Source: JAVXGM01 sp036657395 | GTDB lineage: Bacteria; Bacillota; Clostridia; Peptostreptococcales; Anaerovoracaceae | NCBI GenBank assembly: GCA_036657395.1 | Contig: JAVXGM010000002.1 | Span: 204,059-268,058, forward strand | Direction of reading: 5' to 3' | Length of the DNA: 64,000 nucleotides | In this document: piece by piece, positions 42,130 to 51,900 of the stretch | Numbering within the stretch: the stretch's first letter is position 1 | Layout of the letters: the number at the start of each line of letters is the position of its first letter | Position numbers and translations under genes: made by a program | Notes under the pieces: model-generated | Told to the model about the DNA's origin: nothing | The model's input: only the letters and a program-made list of their open reading frames with translations | Databases searched by the model: none

Positions 42130-42745
42130 AAGGATTGTTCCTCTTTTCAAAGCCAATACTAGTTGTACCCATATGACCTGGGAATACTTTCGTATCATCG
42201 GGTAAAACAAACAATTTCTTATGAATTGATTCCTTTAGGTCATCAAATGAACATCCAGGAAAGTCAGTTCTACCAACAGATTGGCAAAACAAGGTATCTC
42301 CACTAAAGAGAACATTATCAACTAAAATACACATACCCCCTGGTGAATGACCTGGAGTATGAATAAACTTTAATTCCATGTTTCCTATCTTTAGAGTATC
42401 TCCATTTTTAACCCAAAGATCCGCCTCCACAAAGGTAATTGGTACACTAAATACCATAGTGCTCATATTCATATCTGCATCTGCAAGCATGGCTTTTTCT
42501 TCAATTGAGGCTGCAAGCTTTGCATTTGGGAAGTCTTGCATATGTTGCTTAACCCCGCCAGTGTGATCTCCATGGCCATGGGTCAGTATGATATATTCAA
42601 TATCAATGTTTTCACTATTAACCATTTGGGTCAATTTAGTGTTGTGCCCTCCAGGATCCACAATAAACCCTTTGTTTGTCGTTTCATCTACTACTAAATA
42701 TGTGTTTACAGCCAACGGGCCGCTTGGTAAATTGGTAATTTTCAT
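42122..42745 (-). CDS. Metallo-beta-lactamase-fold hydrolase (glyoxalase II-like)
   Basis: A 207-residue MBL-fold protein. THGHGDHTGG near 55 gives the HxHxDH zinc motif. IHTPGHSPGGMCI provides the next His, LFSGDTLFCQSVGRTDFPG the bridging Asp, and VFPGHMGTTSIGFEK the last His. This group (YqgX/GloB-II-like) hydrolyses thioesters such as S-lactoylglutathione analogues or related compounds; the physiological substrate is not known in organisms lacking glutathione. It is between dtd and hemZ in the long operon, with CGGAG before the ATG. Confidence 0.87.
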   Translation of the reverse strand: MKITNLPSGPLAVNTYLVVDETTNKGFIVDPGGHNTKLTQMVNSENIDIEYIILTHGHGDHTGGVKQHMQDFPNAKLAASIEEKAMLADADMNMSTMVFSVPITFVEADLWVKNGDTLKIGNMELKFIHTPGHSPGGMCILVDNVLFSGDTLFCQSVGRTDFPGCSFDDLKESIHKKLFVLPDDTKVFPGHMGTTSIGFEKRNNPFV

Positions 42746-42757
42746 CTTTATCTCCGT

Positions 42758-43207
42758 TTAAAATGTTTTTTTACTATCCAGTAAGATTGTTACTGGGCCA
42801 TCATTATATATCTTCACAAGCATATCCGCCTGGAATACTCCTTCTTCTACAAGGATGCCTTCTTTTTTAACAAGGCTTATAGTCTCCTTGTATAATTTGT
42901 TCGCAATTTCCGGTTTTGCTGCATGGGAAAAACTTGGCCTTTTACCCTTGCGTACATCGCCCATTAAAGTAAATTGTGAAATCATTAGAATTTTTCCATC
43001 TACGTCTTTTACTGATAAATTCATTTTTTCATCTGCATCTTCAAATATACGAAGCCCTGATATTTTCTGGGCAATATATTCTGCGTCCTTTATTGTATCC
43101 TCTTCTTCAACACCTAAAAGTGCCACTAGACCAGCGCCAATAGAACCTGACACCTTACCATCTACCGATACATTACTTTCTGTAACTCGCTGTATTACTG
43201 CTCTCAT
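42758..43207 (-). CDS. dtd: D-aminoacyl-tRNA deacylase
   Basis: A 149-residue DTD protein that removes D-amino acids (and glycine from tRNA-Ala) from mischarged tRNA. The family motifs SQFTLMGDVRKGKRPSF (residues about 77-93) and NDGPVTILLDS (cross-subunit GPVT) are intact. The length is standard. TAGGAGG precedes the ATG. It lies 8 nt after rel, an order conserved in Firmicutes. Confidence 0.96.
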   Translation of the reverse strand: MRAVIQRVTESNVSVDGKVSGSIGAGLVALLGVEEEDTIKDAEYIAQKISGLRIFEDADEKMNLSVKDVDGKILMISQFTLMGDVRKGKRPSFSHAAKPEIANKLYKETISLVKKEGILVEEGVFQADMLVKIYNDGPVTILLDSKKTF

Positions 43208-43215
43208 CCTTCCTC

Positions 43216-45411
43216 CTAGGCTTTTGCTCTGTATACTTGTGTAACCCCAGGAACACTTCTTAATGCACGTAATATCTTTTCCATCTGAGCTTTACTTGCA
43301 ATGGATAAAGTCAAAGTTACATTTACCATCTCTTCTTTTGTGCTCTTTGCATTTACTCCTGCAATATGGGCTTCCATGTCATCGCAAACCTTTGAAATTG
43401 CTGAAAACAGCCCCTTTCTATCATTGGCAATTACACTGATATTCGCATTGTAAGATTGATCCAACTTGTCCTTATTCCACGATACATCGATGAACCTAGC
43501 TCTTTCTGCTTCAGGCAGGGAAATAATATTTGTACAGTCAGTTCTATGAACAGAAATCCCTCTTCCCTTAGTAATAAAACCAACTATTTCATCCCCCGGT
43601 ACAGGATTGCAACATTTAGCCACACGGATCATTAAGTTATCTATGCCTTCCACGCTGATTCCTGCGTTTTCTCTACGTGTTCTGTCCTCTTTTTCTTTTC
43701 GTTCTGATACGCTTTCCTGCTCTATTTTTTGTAAGCGCTTTTCTTTTTCTTCTTCTATCTGTTGTTCATCACTAAGGCAATTAAACAACATTTGGGCTAC
43801 TTTACCCTGGAATGATCCACCATTGCTTAGCTGTATATATAGCTCGTCTGAATTGTTAAGGCTTAATCCCTTTACTACTTGATTAACAAATGCATTTTTC
43901 AATACCTCTCTTGGATCATAACCTTTCTTACGCACATACTTATCAATCAAATCTTTCCCTTTACCAACAAGATCTGATTTGTTTTCTTTTTTCAGCCACT
44001 GTCTAATTTTATTTCTTGCTGTACTGCTCTTAGCAATTTTTAACCAATCTACACTTGGGCCTGCTGCATTGGAAGATGTAATTATTTCAATGATATTTCC
44101 ATTTTCTAAAGTATGGTCAATAGTCACCATTTTTCCGTTTACTTTTGCACCTACACATTTACAACCAATGTCTGAATGAATCTTAAATGCAAAGTCTAAA
44201 GGAGTAGATCCAGCAGGAAGTTCAAGAACATCTCCCTGTGGCGTAAATACAAAGACTTGGCTAGCAAATAAATCCACCTTTAGTGTTTCCATAAATTCCT
44301 TAGAATCATTCATATCTTTTTGCCATTCTAAGGTTTGTCTAAGCCAAGAAAGTTTTACTTCCTCTTTATCTTCTTGAATGCCTTCTTTATATTTCCAATG
44401 GGCTGCAATACCGTACTCTGCAATCTTATGCATTTCGTAAGTTCTAATCTGGATTTCAAAAGGATTTCCAGTCTCTCCTATTACAGTAGTATGCAAGGAT
44501 TGATATAAATTTGGTTTGGGCATAGCAATATAATCTTTAAATCTACCCGGAATTGGTGTCCAAAGTGTGTGCACAATTCCCAAAACTGCATAGCAATCTT
44601 TCACATTTTCTACAATGATTCTTACCGCCGTCAGATCAAAGATCTCGTCTAATTGTTTATGTTGGTATCTCATTTTCTTATAGATGCTATAAAAGTGTTT
44701 GGATCTTCCTTGAATGTCAAATTTAATGCCTATATCTTCCAATGACTCTTTTATTTCATCTACAACTTGATTTATTGCTTCTTCTCGTTTTTCTTTTCGT
44801 TCACTAACATTTTCCACTAAACCATAGTATGCCTCAGGGTCTAAGTACTTTAATGCAATGTCTTCAAGTTCGAATTTCATTGCATATATACCAAGTCTGC
44901 TGGCCAGTGGAGCGTAAATTTCCAAGGTCTCCTTGCACTTGTCTACAATTTGATTTTGAGTCATATAGTTAATAGTCCGTAGATTGTGCAATCTGTCAGA
45001 CAGTTTAATTATAAGCACACGAATATCTTTAGACATGGCTAAAAACATTTTTCGCAAGTTTTCAGCCTGTCTTTCTTCTTTATTTTCAAATACTAAAGAA
45101 CCAAGCTTTGTAACTCCATCAACGAGCAACCCAACTTCTTCGCCAAATTCTTTCACAAGGTTTTTTTCCGTATAGTCTGTATCCTCTACTACATCGTGAA
45201 GCAATCCCGCCACAATAGTATCTTCATCCATACCTAAATCGGCTAAAATTTCCGCAACAGCTAATGGGTGAATTAAATAAGGTTCACCCGACTTTCTAAG
45301 CTGCCCATTATGTTTGTCTTGTGCTAAATCATAGGCCCGCCCAATGAGCTCCATATCATAGTGGGCGTTAAAACCTAAGATTGTTTGTAAAAACTCTGCT
45401 CTAGTTTTCAT
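43216..45411 (-). CDS. rel: Bifunctional (p)ppGpp synthetase/hydrolase Rel
   Basis: A 731-residue stringent-response enzyme that makes and degrades (p)ppGpp. The HD hydrolase domain is intact (HPLAVAEILADLGMDEDTIVAGLLHDVVEDT; about 45-80, with SDRLHNLRT near 140). The synthetase domain has RYQHKQLDEIFDLTAVRI and the PNLYQSLHTTV loop near 305. TGS follows (FVFTPQGDVLELPAGSTPLDFAF near 390), then a helical part, a zinc finger (RVAKCCNPVPGDEI near 635) and a C-terminal ACT domain. All catalytic parts appear functional. It precedes dtd and follows secDF by 17 nt. Confidence 0.97.
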   Translation of the reverse strand: MKTRAEFLQTILGFNAHYDMELIGRAYDLAQDKHNGQLRKSGEPYLIHPLAVAEILADLGMDEDTIVAGLLHDVVEDTDYTEKNLVKEFGEEVGLLVDGVTKLGSLVFENKEERQAENLRKMFLAMSKDIRVLIIKLSDRLHNLRTINYMTQNQIVDKCKETLEIYAPLASRLGIYAMKFELEDIALKYLDPEAYYGLVENVSERKEKREEAINQVVDEIKESLEDIGIKFDIQGRSKHFYSIYKKMRYQHKQLDEIFDLTAVRIIVENVKDCYAVLGIVHTLWTPIPGRFKDYIAMPKPNLYQSLHTTVIGETGNPFEIQIRTYEMHKIAEYGIAAHWKYKEGIQEDKEEVKLSWLRQTLEWQKDMNDSKEFMETLKVDLFASQVFVFTPQGDVLELPAGSTPLDFAFKIHSDIGCKCVGAKVNGKMVTIDHTLENGNIIEIITSSNAAGPSVDWLKIAKSSTARNKIRQWLKKENKSDLVGKGKDLIDKYVRKKGYDPREVLKNAFVNQVVKGLSLNNSDELYIQLSNGGSFQGKVAQMLFNCLSDEQQIEEEKEKRLQKIEQESVSERKEKEDRTRRENAGISVEGIDNLMIRVAKCCNPVPGDEIVGFITKGRGISVHRTDCTNIISLPEAERARFIDVSWNKDKLDQSYNANISVIANDRKGLFSAISKVCDDMEAHIAGVNAKSTKEEMVNVTLTLSIASKAQMEKILRALRSVPGVTQVYRAKA

Positions 45412-45428
45412 CTAACATCCTTTTACCT

Positions 45429-47654
45429 CTATTTGTCTTTTTTCTTACTGCTAGTTTTCTTTTTTCTGTGCTTATCATACTTGCTCTTATTTCCAAGGAG
45501 AGAAAATTCATAGTACAGTGGACTACAAACAGTAATCGAGGACAATGCACCTGCAATTACACCAATCATCAAAGGCAATGTGAATTCTCTAATGGCAGGT
45601 CCTGTCAAGATAAATAACGGGATCATTACAATCAATGTTGTAAATGAGGTCATTAATGACCTACCAAGAGTCTGGGTAACACTGCTATCAATAATGGCCT
45701 CAATGTCACTCTTACGTGAGAATTTATTATTTTCCCTGATTCGGTCAAATACTACAATGGTGTCATTTATAGAATACCCCACTACTGTCAATATACCTGC
45801 AATAAATGGGTTATTTACCGGTACCTGGAATATTGCATAAAATGACATCATAATAAGTACGTCATTTAATACCCCAAGAAGTGCCGAGCCACCAAATTTC
45901 CACTGGGAAAATCTAATTCTAATATAGACCAACATACATAATGCTGAAAGAAGTATGGCTTGTATTGCCTTATTCCTCAGTTCCTTACCCACCGATGGTC
46001 CAAATAGTTCTTGTGCAACCACTGCATCATCCGTAACCTTATATTCTTTTTCCATGGTAGCAATAACGTCGCCTCGGTCTCCTGCATCTAAGGCTTTCAT
46101 AGTTCTAATTACCACTTCTTGATTCTTATCACCAGAATAAATTATTTCAGGGTCTAAGTTATATTCCTCAATTGTTTTTGCTACATCTTTGGCTGGAACC
46201 TGTTTCCCTAAGTCCATCTGGATCATTGTACCACCAGTGAAGTCAATACCGTAATTAAGCCCTTTAACTAAGCCAAAACAAAGTCCAACAAGCAAAATCC
46301 CAATGGTAATAATGTAAAATATTTTTCTATGTCTAACAAAATGTAAATCTTTCTTAATGCTAAATGATGCTGTTCCATCTTCTTTAATACCAAAGAATTT
46401 TTTATGTCCAAATATCTTGCTTTCCGCAATTAATCCTACATAGAGCTGAGTAATAACTACTGCAGTAAATATGCTAGTTACAATACCAATCATCAATGTC
46501 CATGCAAAGCCTTTTACTGAACTTGTTCCTACTTGGTACAAGATAATCGCTGCAATGAAAGTTGTTATCTGCGAGTCCATAACTGTACTCATAGCACGTT
46601 TAAATCCGGTTTGTACTGCAACCCTAATAGACTTCCCTCCGCAAATTTCTTCCTTTATTCGGGAGAAAATAATTACGTTAGCATCTACCGCCATACCAAT
46701 GGACAGTATGATGCCGGCTATACCTGGCAAGGTGAGCACACTTCCCATAAGCGCCATAACCGTAAGTATAATAACCACATAAAGAAGGAGTGCAATATTG
46801 GCGGCAAGACCCATAATATGATATCCAACCAACATAATTATAAACACTAAAACTAAACCGATAAGTGCTGCAAAAATGCTTTGCTCTAAAGCATTAAATC
46901 CAATTTTGGCTGTCTGGGATGAAGATGTAACTTCTTCCAAAGCTACAGGCAGTGCACCACCACGAATAAGTGCTGCTAAGTTCTTTGCTTCATCTTGTCC
47001 AAAGCTACCAGTAATATTACAGCTACCACCACTAATAGGACCATCCTTAACCGATGCTACCGAGATTATTTCATCATCTAGTAAAATAGCAATCGCATTT
47101 GCAGGGATACTATCAATTTTAGGTTTTACTGTCCCTGCATAAGCTTTAGACGTACCTTCTTCAAATAGTTTTCCGCCTTCATTATCAAACTGTAAGTCCA
47201 CAGCATAACCACCCTGGTCATTATCTGTACTTGTACCTGCATTCTTAACATTTCCTCCATCAAGGATTTTGGTGCCATCTGCTAAAATAAACTGTAGTTG
47301 TGCAGTTTTACCAATCTGTTTGATTGCCTCTTCTGCATCCTCTGCACCTGGAAGCTCAATCCTAATTCTATTAGTTCCTTCAATGGTAACTACTGGCTCA
47401 GCAAGACCCATTTGGTTAACTCTTGTTTCTATAACCGCTTGAGTTTGTTCCATTAATTTTCTCAGTTCTTCTCCAGTTTCCTTGGTCTTTGCCTCCATAA
47501 CAACATAGACACCACCTTTAATGTCCAGTCCTAGTTTGATTTTGTCCTTAGTAGGCTCCATAACCGAACCAAGACCAAATATGGTAACATACCACCCAAA
47601 CGCAATCAGTACAATGATCACTACTGCCAAAACTCGTCTCAGATTATAATTCAT
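45429..47654 (-). CDS. secDF: Fused protein-export membrane protein SecDF
   Basis: A 741-residue fusion of SecD and SecF, which use the proton gradient to assist Sec-dependent secretion. SecD: first helix about 7-26, D1 motif DIKGGVYVVMEA, periplasmic domain with ELPGAEDAEEAIKQIG, and six-helix region with SIGMAVDANVIIFSRIKEE. SecF begins near residue 425: GLNYGIDFTGGTMIQM, GYSINDTIVVFDRIRENNK, and a basic C-terminal tail. The start at 47654 has GGAGG 5 nt upstream. Fusion of the two genes is common in Firmicutes. Confidence 0.95.
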   Translation of the reverse strand: MNYNLRRVLAVVIIVLIAFGWYVTIFGLGSVMEPTKDKIKLGLDIKGGVYVVMEAKTKETGEELRKLMEQTQAVIETRVNQMGLAEPVVTIEGTNRIRIELPGAEDAEEAIKQIGKTAQLQFILADGTKILDGGNVKNAGTSTDNDQGGYAVDLQFDNEGGKLFEEGTSKAYAGTVKPKIDSIPANAIAILLDDEIISVASVKDGPISGGSCNITGSFGQDEAKNLAALIRGGALPVALEEVTSSSQTAKIGFNALEQSIFAALIGLVLVFIIMLVGYHIMGLAANIALLLYVVIILTVMALMGSVLTLPGIAGIILSIGMAVDANVIIFSRIKEEICGGKSIRVAVQTGFKRAMSTVMDSQITTFIAAIILYQVGTSSVKGFAWTLMIGIVTSIFTAVVITQLYVGLIAESKIFGHKKFFGIKEDGTASFSIKKDLHFVRHRKIFYIITIGILLVGLCFGLVKGLNYGIDFTGGTMIQMDLGKQVPAKDVAKTIEEYNLDPEIIYSGDKNQEVVIRTMKALDAGDRGDVIATMEKEYKVTDDAVVAQELFGPSVGKELRNKAIQAILLSALCMLVYIRIRFSQWKFGGSALLGVLNDVLIMMSFYAIFQVPVNNPFIAGILTVVGYSINDTIVVFDRIRENNKFSRKSDIEAIIDSSVTQTLGRSLMTSFTTLIVMIPLFILTGPAIREFTLPLMIGVIAGALSSITVCSPLYYEFSLLGNKSKYDKHRKKKTSSKKKDK

Positions 47655-47816
47655 TCTGTCCTCCATCTTTTCTTTCGTATATTTTCGCCTAGCATATTAA
47701 ACGCCAGTATAATTAGACTATCTAATATATTACTACTTTTTCAATGCTTTAACAAGTAATATCCATTGATTTTTCCATGTTTTCTGCTGATTCCCCTTTG
47801 TTTTATACTGATTTTC

Positions 47817-48194
47817 TTATGAACCTTGTTTTTTTAAGTTTGCTCCTATAATTCCACCGATTCCTCCCGCTGCCACAGGAATAAAATAAGTGAAAGAAAA
47901 AGATGACAGTCCTATGGTCGTTTGAAAACAACTTGCTACAATGATAAGTGCAAGAATGATAAATCCTGCTGAAAAAATAAGACCTACAAGAAGCCCCGCT
48001 CTTTGAAAAAAGCTACTCATATATAGACCGACAAAAAAACAAGTAAAGCAAAATGCAAGTAACAAGTATATTTTTGACCCGCTCTCCTGCAGTGGTGTGA
48101 ATTTTAAAATAGCCCCCATTACTAAAGTAAGCATACCAAACAAGACCATACTCATCCCGTATCCTTTTACAATTCGAATAAATTTATCCATCAT
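47817..48194 (-). CDS. TIGR04086-family membrane protein
   Basis: A 125-residue four-helix membrane protein: helices at about 15-32, 42-60, 66-90 and 100-118, with FFVGLYMSSFFQRAGLLVG and the C-terminal VAAGGIGGIIGANL motif. The TIGR04086 family is usually found next to yajC and secDF in Clostridia and has no defined function. Its position between secDF and yajC fits. Its ATG has GGGGG upstream. A tandem terminator separates it from yajC. Confidence 0.75.
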   Translation of the reverse strand: MMDKFIRIVKGYGMSMVLFGMLTLVMGAILKFTPLQESGSKIYLLLAFCFTCFFVGLYMSSFFQRAGLLVGLIFSAGFIILALIIVASCFQTTIGLSSFSFTYFIPVAAGGIGGIIGANLKKQGS

Positions 48195-48251
48195 TTACCC
48201 CCTTCTACTGTTATCATTATATTGAAAGGGATATGAATTCAGAACTTTATA

Positions 48252-48285
48252 GAAAAGACTGCATCAAATTACTGAAACAGTCTTT
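48252..48285 (-). terminator. Second terminator after yajC
   Basis: On the minus strand AAAGACTG pairs with CAGTCTTT, followed by TTCTAT. It comes right after the stronger hairpin at 48287 and probably removes residual read-through. Confidence 0.6.
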
Positions 48286-48286
48286 A

Positions 48287-48322
48287 CAAAAAAACTGACA
48301 AGCAGCTTTGCTACTTGTCAGA
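48287..48322 (-). terminator. Strong terminator after yajC
   Basis: On the minus strand a 12-bp stem (CTGACAAGTAGC with GCTGCTTGTCAG, one mismatch) has a 3-nt AAA loop and seven U. It lies 14 nt after the yajC stop. Confidence 0.88.
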
Positions 48323-48335
48323 AATAAGTCTTTAT

Positions 48336-48773
48336 TTATTTTTCTTCAGTGTCCGCTGCTTTTTCTTCTGTTGGTTCAGCTGGAACTTCGTCTGTAGCTG
48401 CATCGCTAATCGGTGCTGGCTTCTTCATTCTCTTTGGAAGAGGCTTCTTTTTTTCTTCGACTTCTTCTTCAGTTTCCTTTGAAAGTTTAGCTGCTGGTTT
48501 TGCACCATTTTCTACAACCTTTGAAACTGCCCAACGCATAATTTCAAATTTTACTTTATCCGCACCTACTTGAATTACTAAAGATTCGTCTTTAGTTTTT
48601 ACAATTTTACCACAAATGCCGCCTATTGTAATAATTTCATCACCTACGCTAATGCTACTTCTCATTGCATTAACTGCTTTTTCCCTTTTCTTCTGCGGTC
48701 TAATTAGTAAGAAATACATCACTACTAATAATAAGACTAATGGGAGTATTGTTGCTAGCATATTACCACTCAT
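48336..48773 (-). CDS. yajC: Sec translocon accessory protein YajC
   Basis: A 145-residue protein; YajC normally has about 90-110 residues. The N-terminal helix (about 7-26: TILPLVLLLVVMYFLLIRPQKKR) and the cytoplasmic domain up to about residue 88 (VGDEIITIGGICGKIVKTKDESLVIQV) are typical. The last 50 residues form an acidic, Pro-, Ala- and Lys-rich extension that the core family lacks. YajC associates with SecDF in the translocon. GAGGAGG precedes the ATG. It follows the tRNA-Leu gene, which has its own promoter. Confidence 0.93.
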   Translation of the reverse strand: MSGNMLATILPLVLLLVVMYFLLIRPQKKREKAVNAMRSSISVGDEIITIGGICGKIVKTKDESLVIQVGADKVKFEIMRWAVSKVVENGAKPAAKLSKETEEEVEEKKKPLPKRMKKPAPISDAATDEVPAEPTEEKAADTEEK

Positions 48774-48815
48774 AAATTATATCCTCCTCGATAAATTACA
48801 TTGACTAACCAAAAT

Positions 48816-48902
48816 TGGTGCCGGCGATGGGGGTCGAACCCATACGGTGTTACCACCACAGGATTTTGAATCCTGCACGTCTGCCAGTTCCATCACGCCG
48901 GC
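48816..48902 (-). tRNA. tRNA-Leu (anticodon CAA)
   Basis: An 87-nt tRNA including an encoded CCA end. The acceptor stem GCCGGCG pairs with CGCCGGC, the discriminator is A, and the anticodon stem CAGGA/TCCTG encloses a seven-base loop TTCAAAA with anticodon CAA (reads UUG). A long variable arm (GTGGTGGTAACACC) and T arm TGGGTTCGACCCCCA mark it as tRNA-Leu. Confidence 0.95.
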
Positions 48903-48913
48903 GCAATGGGATT

Positions 48914-48942
48914 ATTATAGCATAATTGCTTTCATATAACAA
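48914..48942 (-). promoter_or_regulatory. Promoter of the tRNA-Leu gene
   Basis: On the minus strand TTGTTA (48937-48942) and TATAAT (48914-48919) stand 17 bp apart with TGC before the -10. The -10 is 11 bp from the tRNA 5' end. It may also feed yajC, 43 nt after the tRNA. Confidence 0.75.
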
Positions 48943-48968
48943 GATTTTGTTTTTATATTGTACTATTT

Positions 48969-51900
48969 TTACGCATCAATATTTTCCAATTCCCCGCCTT
49001 CTACTTTCACCATGTTCTTTCTTCCCATGAAACTATACATAATTGGAATGACAATTAGAGTCATTAGTGTTGCATACACCAACCCACCAATACAAACAAT
49101 TGCTACTGGTTGCAGCATTTCTGATCCACTCCCGACGCCTATTGCCAAAGGAATTAATCCTAGTATTGTGGTAATGGCTGTCATAAGAACTGGCCTTATT
49201 CTTACAGCACCCGCCTTGACAATAGCTTCATGTTTTTCCATTCCTTCTAAGCGGAACCTATTGATACAGTCTACAAGGACAATGGCATTGTTAACAATAA
49301 CCCCCATAAGCATTACAAACCCTAGAAGAGACACGACACTGATATCCAGCCCAGTAATCAACAAGGCTAACATTCCACCAGTGAAGGCAAGAGGTACAGT
49401 AAACATAACTATAAGAGGCGACCTCAATGATTGAAACTGTGCAACCATAACCAGGTAAACCATAAGCATACCTAATCCAAGCATGAGCATCATCTGTTTC
49501 ATGGCATCCATGATTGTCTCACTTTCTCCACTAAATTCTACTCTAACGTTGGGTGGTAAATCCATCTTACCCACTAAAGCTTTTGCCTCATCGGTTACTA
49601 AGGTGATATTCTCCCCTTCTTTAACTCCAGCTGAAATGCTAAGCATTCTGTTTTGTGCATCATGGCTGATAGCATTAAGCGTCTTGGAATCTTCAATTAC
49701 TGCAATGGAAGATAGAGCTACACGAACTTCTGTACCATCGGCTTTTTTTCCTGTGATTTTAATCTTTTCTACATCACCCTTTTTCATGGTCTTTGCTTTT
49801 TCACTAGAAACCATTACCTGGGTATCGTCTCCACCTTTTGTTAAGGTGGTGGAAACTTTGTCTTTAGAAAGTGCTTCAGCAATTCCAGCGTAAGCCTGAG
49901 CCACAGTAAGTCCCTTAGACATCGCCTTATTTTTCATGATTTTTACTTTTAATTCAGGAGTACTTTCTTCTGCAGTATTGCTCACTTCTTTTAAATTGGC
50001 TAAAGTTTTTAATTGGTTTTCAATATTAATAGATGCTGTTCGCAAAGTATCAAGATCATCGCAGAATACGTTTAATTTGACTCCTGCGCCGCCCATGGCG
50101 CTCATCATATCTGTATCTCCTTGGGTTATAATCTCGCAGTCGTATTCTTTTCCCATCTTTTGAATTTCCTTGGAAATACCTTTGCTTTTATCAAGGCTAT
50201 CCTCATTTAAAATGACATAGAGCATAGTTTGCGTAACATCGCTCTTTCCTCCCATAGATATGCCCATCATGCTATTGGCATCACTTGCCAACATTGCACC
50301 TACAGTTTCTACACCATCCATTTTCATAATTCTATTTGAAACTTTGTTAGAAACATCTGCCGTATCTTTTAGCTCGCTTTCCTTATCCATCTTAATGGTC
50401 ACAGACAATTGGGTACTAGCCATAGATGGCATATATGAAAATCCTTTTGCTAACATGATTGCCGTGGATCCAAGTAGAAGAACAACAGCTCCGATGAGAA
50501 TCCACTTACGCTTATGTAGGCAAAGTTCCACAATGCTTTGATACTTGTGTATGATTTTACTGTCCTCACCAAGTGCAGTTTTTTTAGTAGCTTTCTTAAA
50601 CATTCCTCTAGCCATAGCTGGAACTAAAGTCAAGGCTATAAACAAACTGGCAATGAGTGAATAACTAATCGTAAGGGCCATATCCATAAATACTTGACGT
50701 GTCATACCTTCTACAAAGACAATAGGCACAAACACACATATAGTAGTAAGGGTAGATGCGGTAATCGCTCCGGCCACCTGCCCTGCTCCTGAAACAGCCG
50801 CTTGGGTATGGGAATACCCAAGCGCCCTAAGCCTGTAAATATTTTCAATAACAACGATGGAATTGTCCACCAGCATACCCACACCCACGGCAAGTCCTGC
50901 CAATGAGATTACGTTTAAAGTAACACCTGAAAAATACATTAAAACAATGGCAAAGGTAACGCTTATTGGTATGCTACAGGCCGTAATAAAGGTTGGGCGT
51001 ATATCCCGTAGAAACAGAAGTAATATTATAATTGCTAGGATTGCTCCTAGCAGCAAACTCTGTAAAACAGAGTTTATAACCATGTGAATGTATTCACCTT
51101 GATCTGATAATGAGGTGAATTCTAGCCCCTTGTGTTGGGCTGATAGCTTATCAAACTCTGTGTTGACTCTATCAGCAACATCGGCCGTAGCATAACCAGA
51201 TTGTTTAGTGAAGGTAAGCAACACACCATTATTTCCATTGATTTTGGCATAGGTATCTTCTGTATTATCTGCATTTGAAACTTTAGCTATGTCGGAAAGC
51301 TTAATAGGTGCTATCCCATCAAAACCCATGTCCATCACAACTAAGTTGGAAAGTTCATTAACATTCGTAATTTTCTCCCCAACGTTAACCAAAACTTCTG
51401 TCTTGCCATCTGTAACATACCCTGCTGGCATAGAAAAGTTCTGCGCATTAAGTATTGAGGAAACATTACTCATAGTCAATATTCCAGTAAGGTTGGCACT
51501 AGTCAGTGCTGCATCTTCTGAGCTTTGCACCTGCTCTAAGGAAGATTGAAGCTGCATAACTGTAGAGGCAACGGTTCCTCCAGATGCTGCAAGCTCTGAC
51601 ATTTGGTTTCCTAAAGTAGCTGATCCTATAGATGACTGCACTTCAAGTTGGTATAGGGCTTTGTCAATAGGTGCAAGTTGCTTATCCACAGTTGACAAGG
51701 ATTTTACTAGTCCATTTAAGTCTCCCCTTGTATAACCCATTCCTTGCAATTGATTGTCTATTTCATGTAAAGCATCTGTATTACTTGCATATGTAGAATT
51801 CTGCATACATAACATTTCAATTTCTTTTTTGCTTTTTCCAGGGTTTTGCTTGGTGATTTTACTCTTTATTTTTCTATTTTCTTTTTCTAATGTATTTACT

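Noticed and set aside
33775..45411. Possible T-box leaders before leuS, aspS or hisS
   Set aside because: The intergenic gaps are only a few bases to tens of bases long, too short for a T-box, and no T-box core (such as TGGNACCGCG) was seen.
47667..47816. secDF promoter (TTGTTA, 17 bp, TAATAT) on the minus strand
   Set aside because: The -10 matches only four of six positions in an A/T-rich gap, so it was not listed as a feature.
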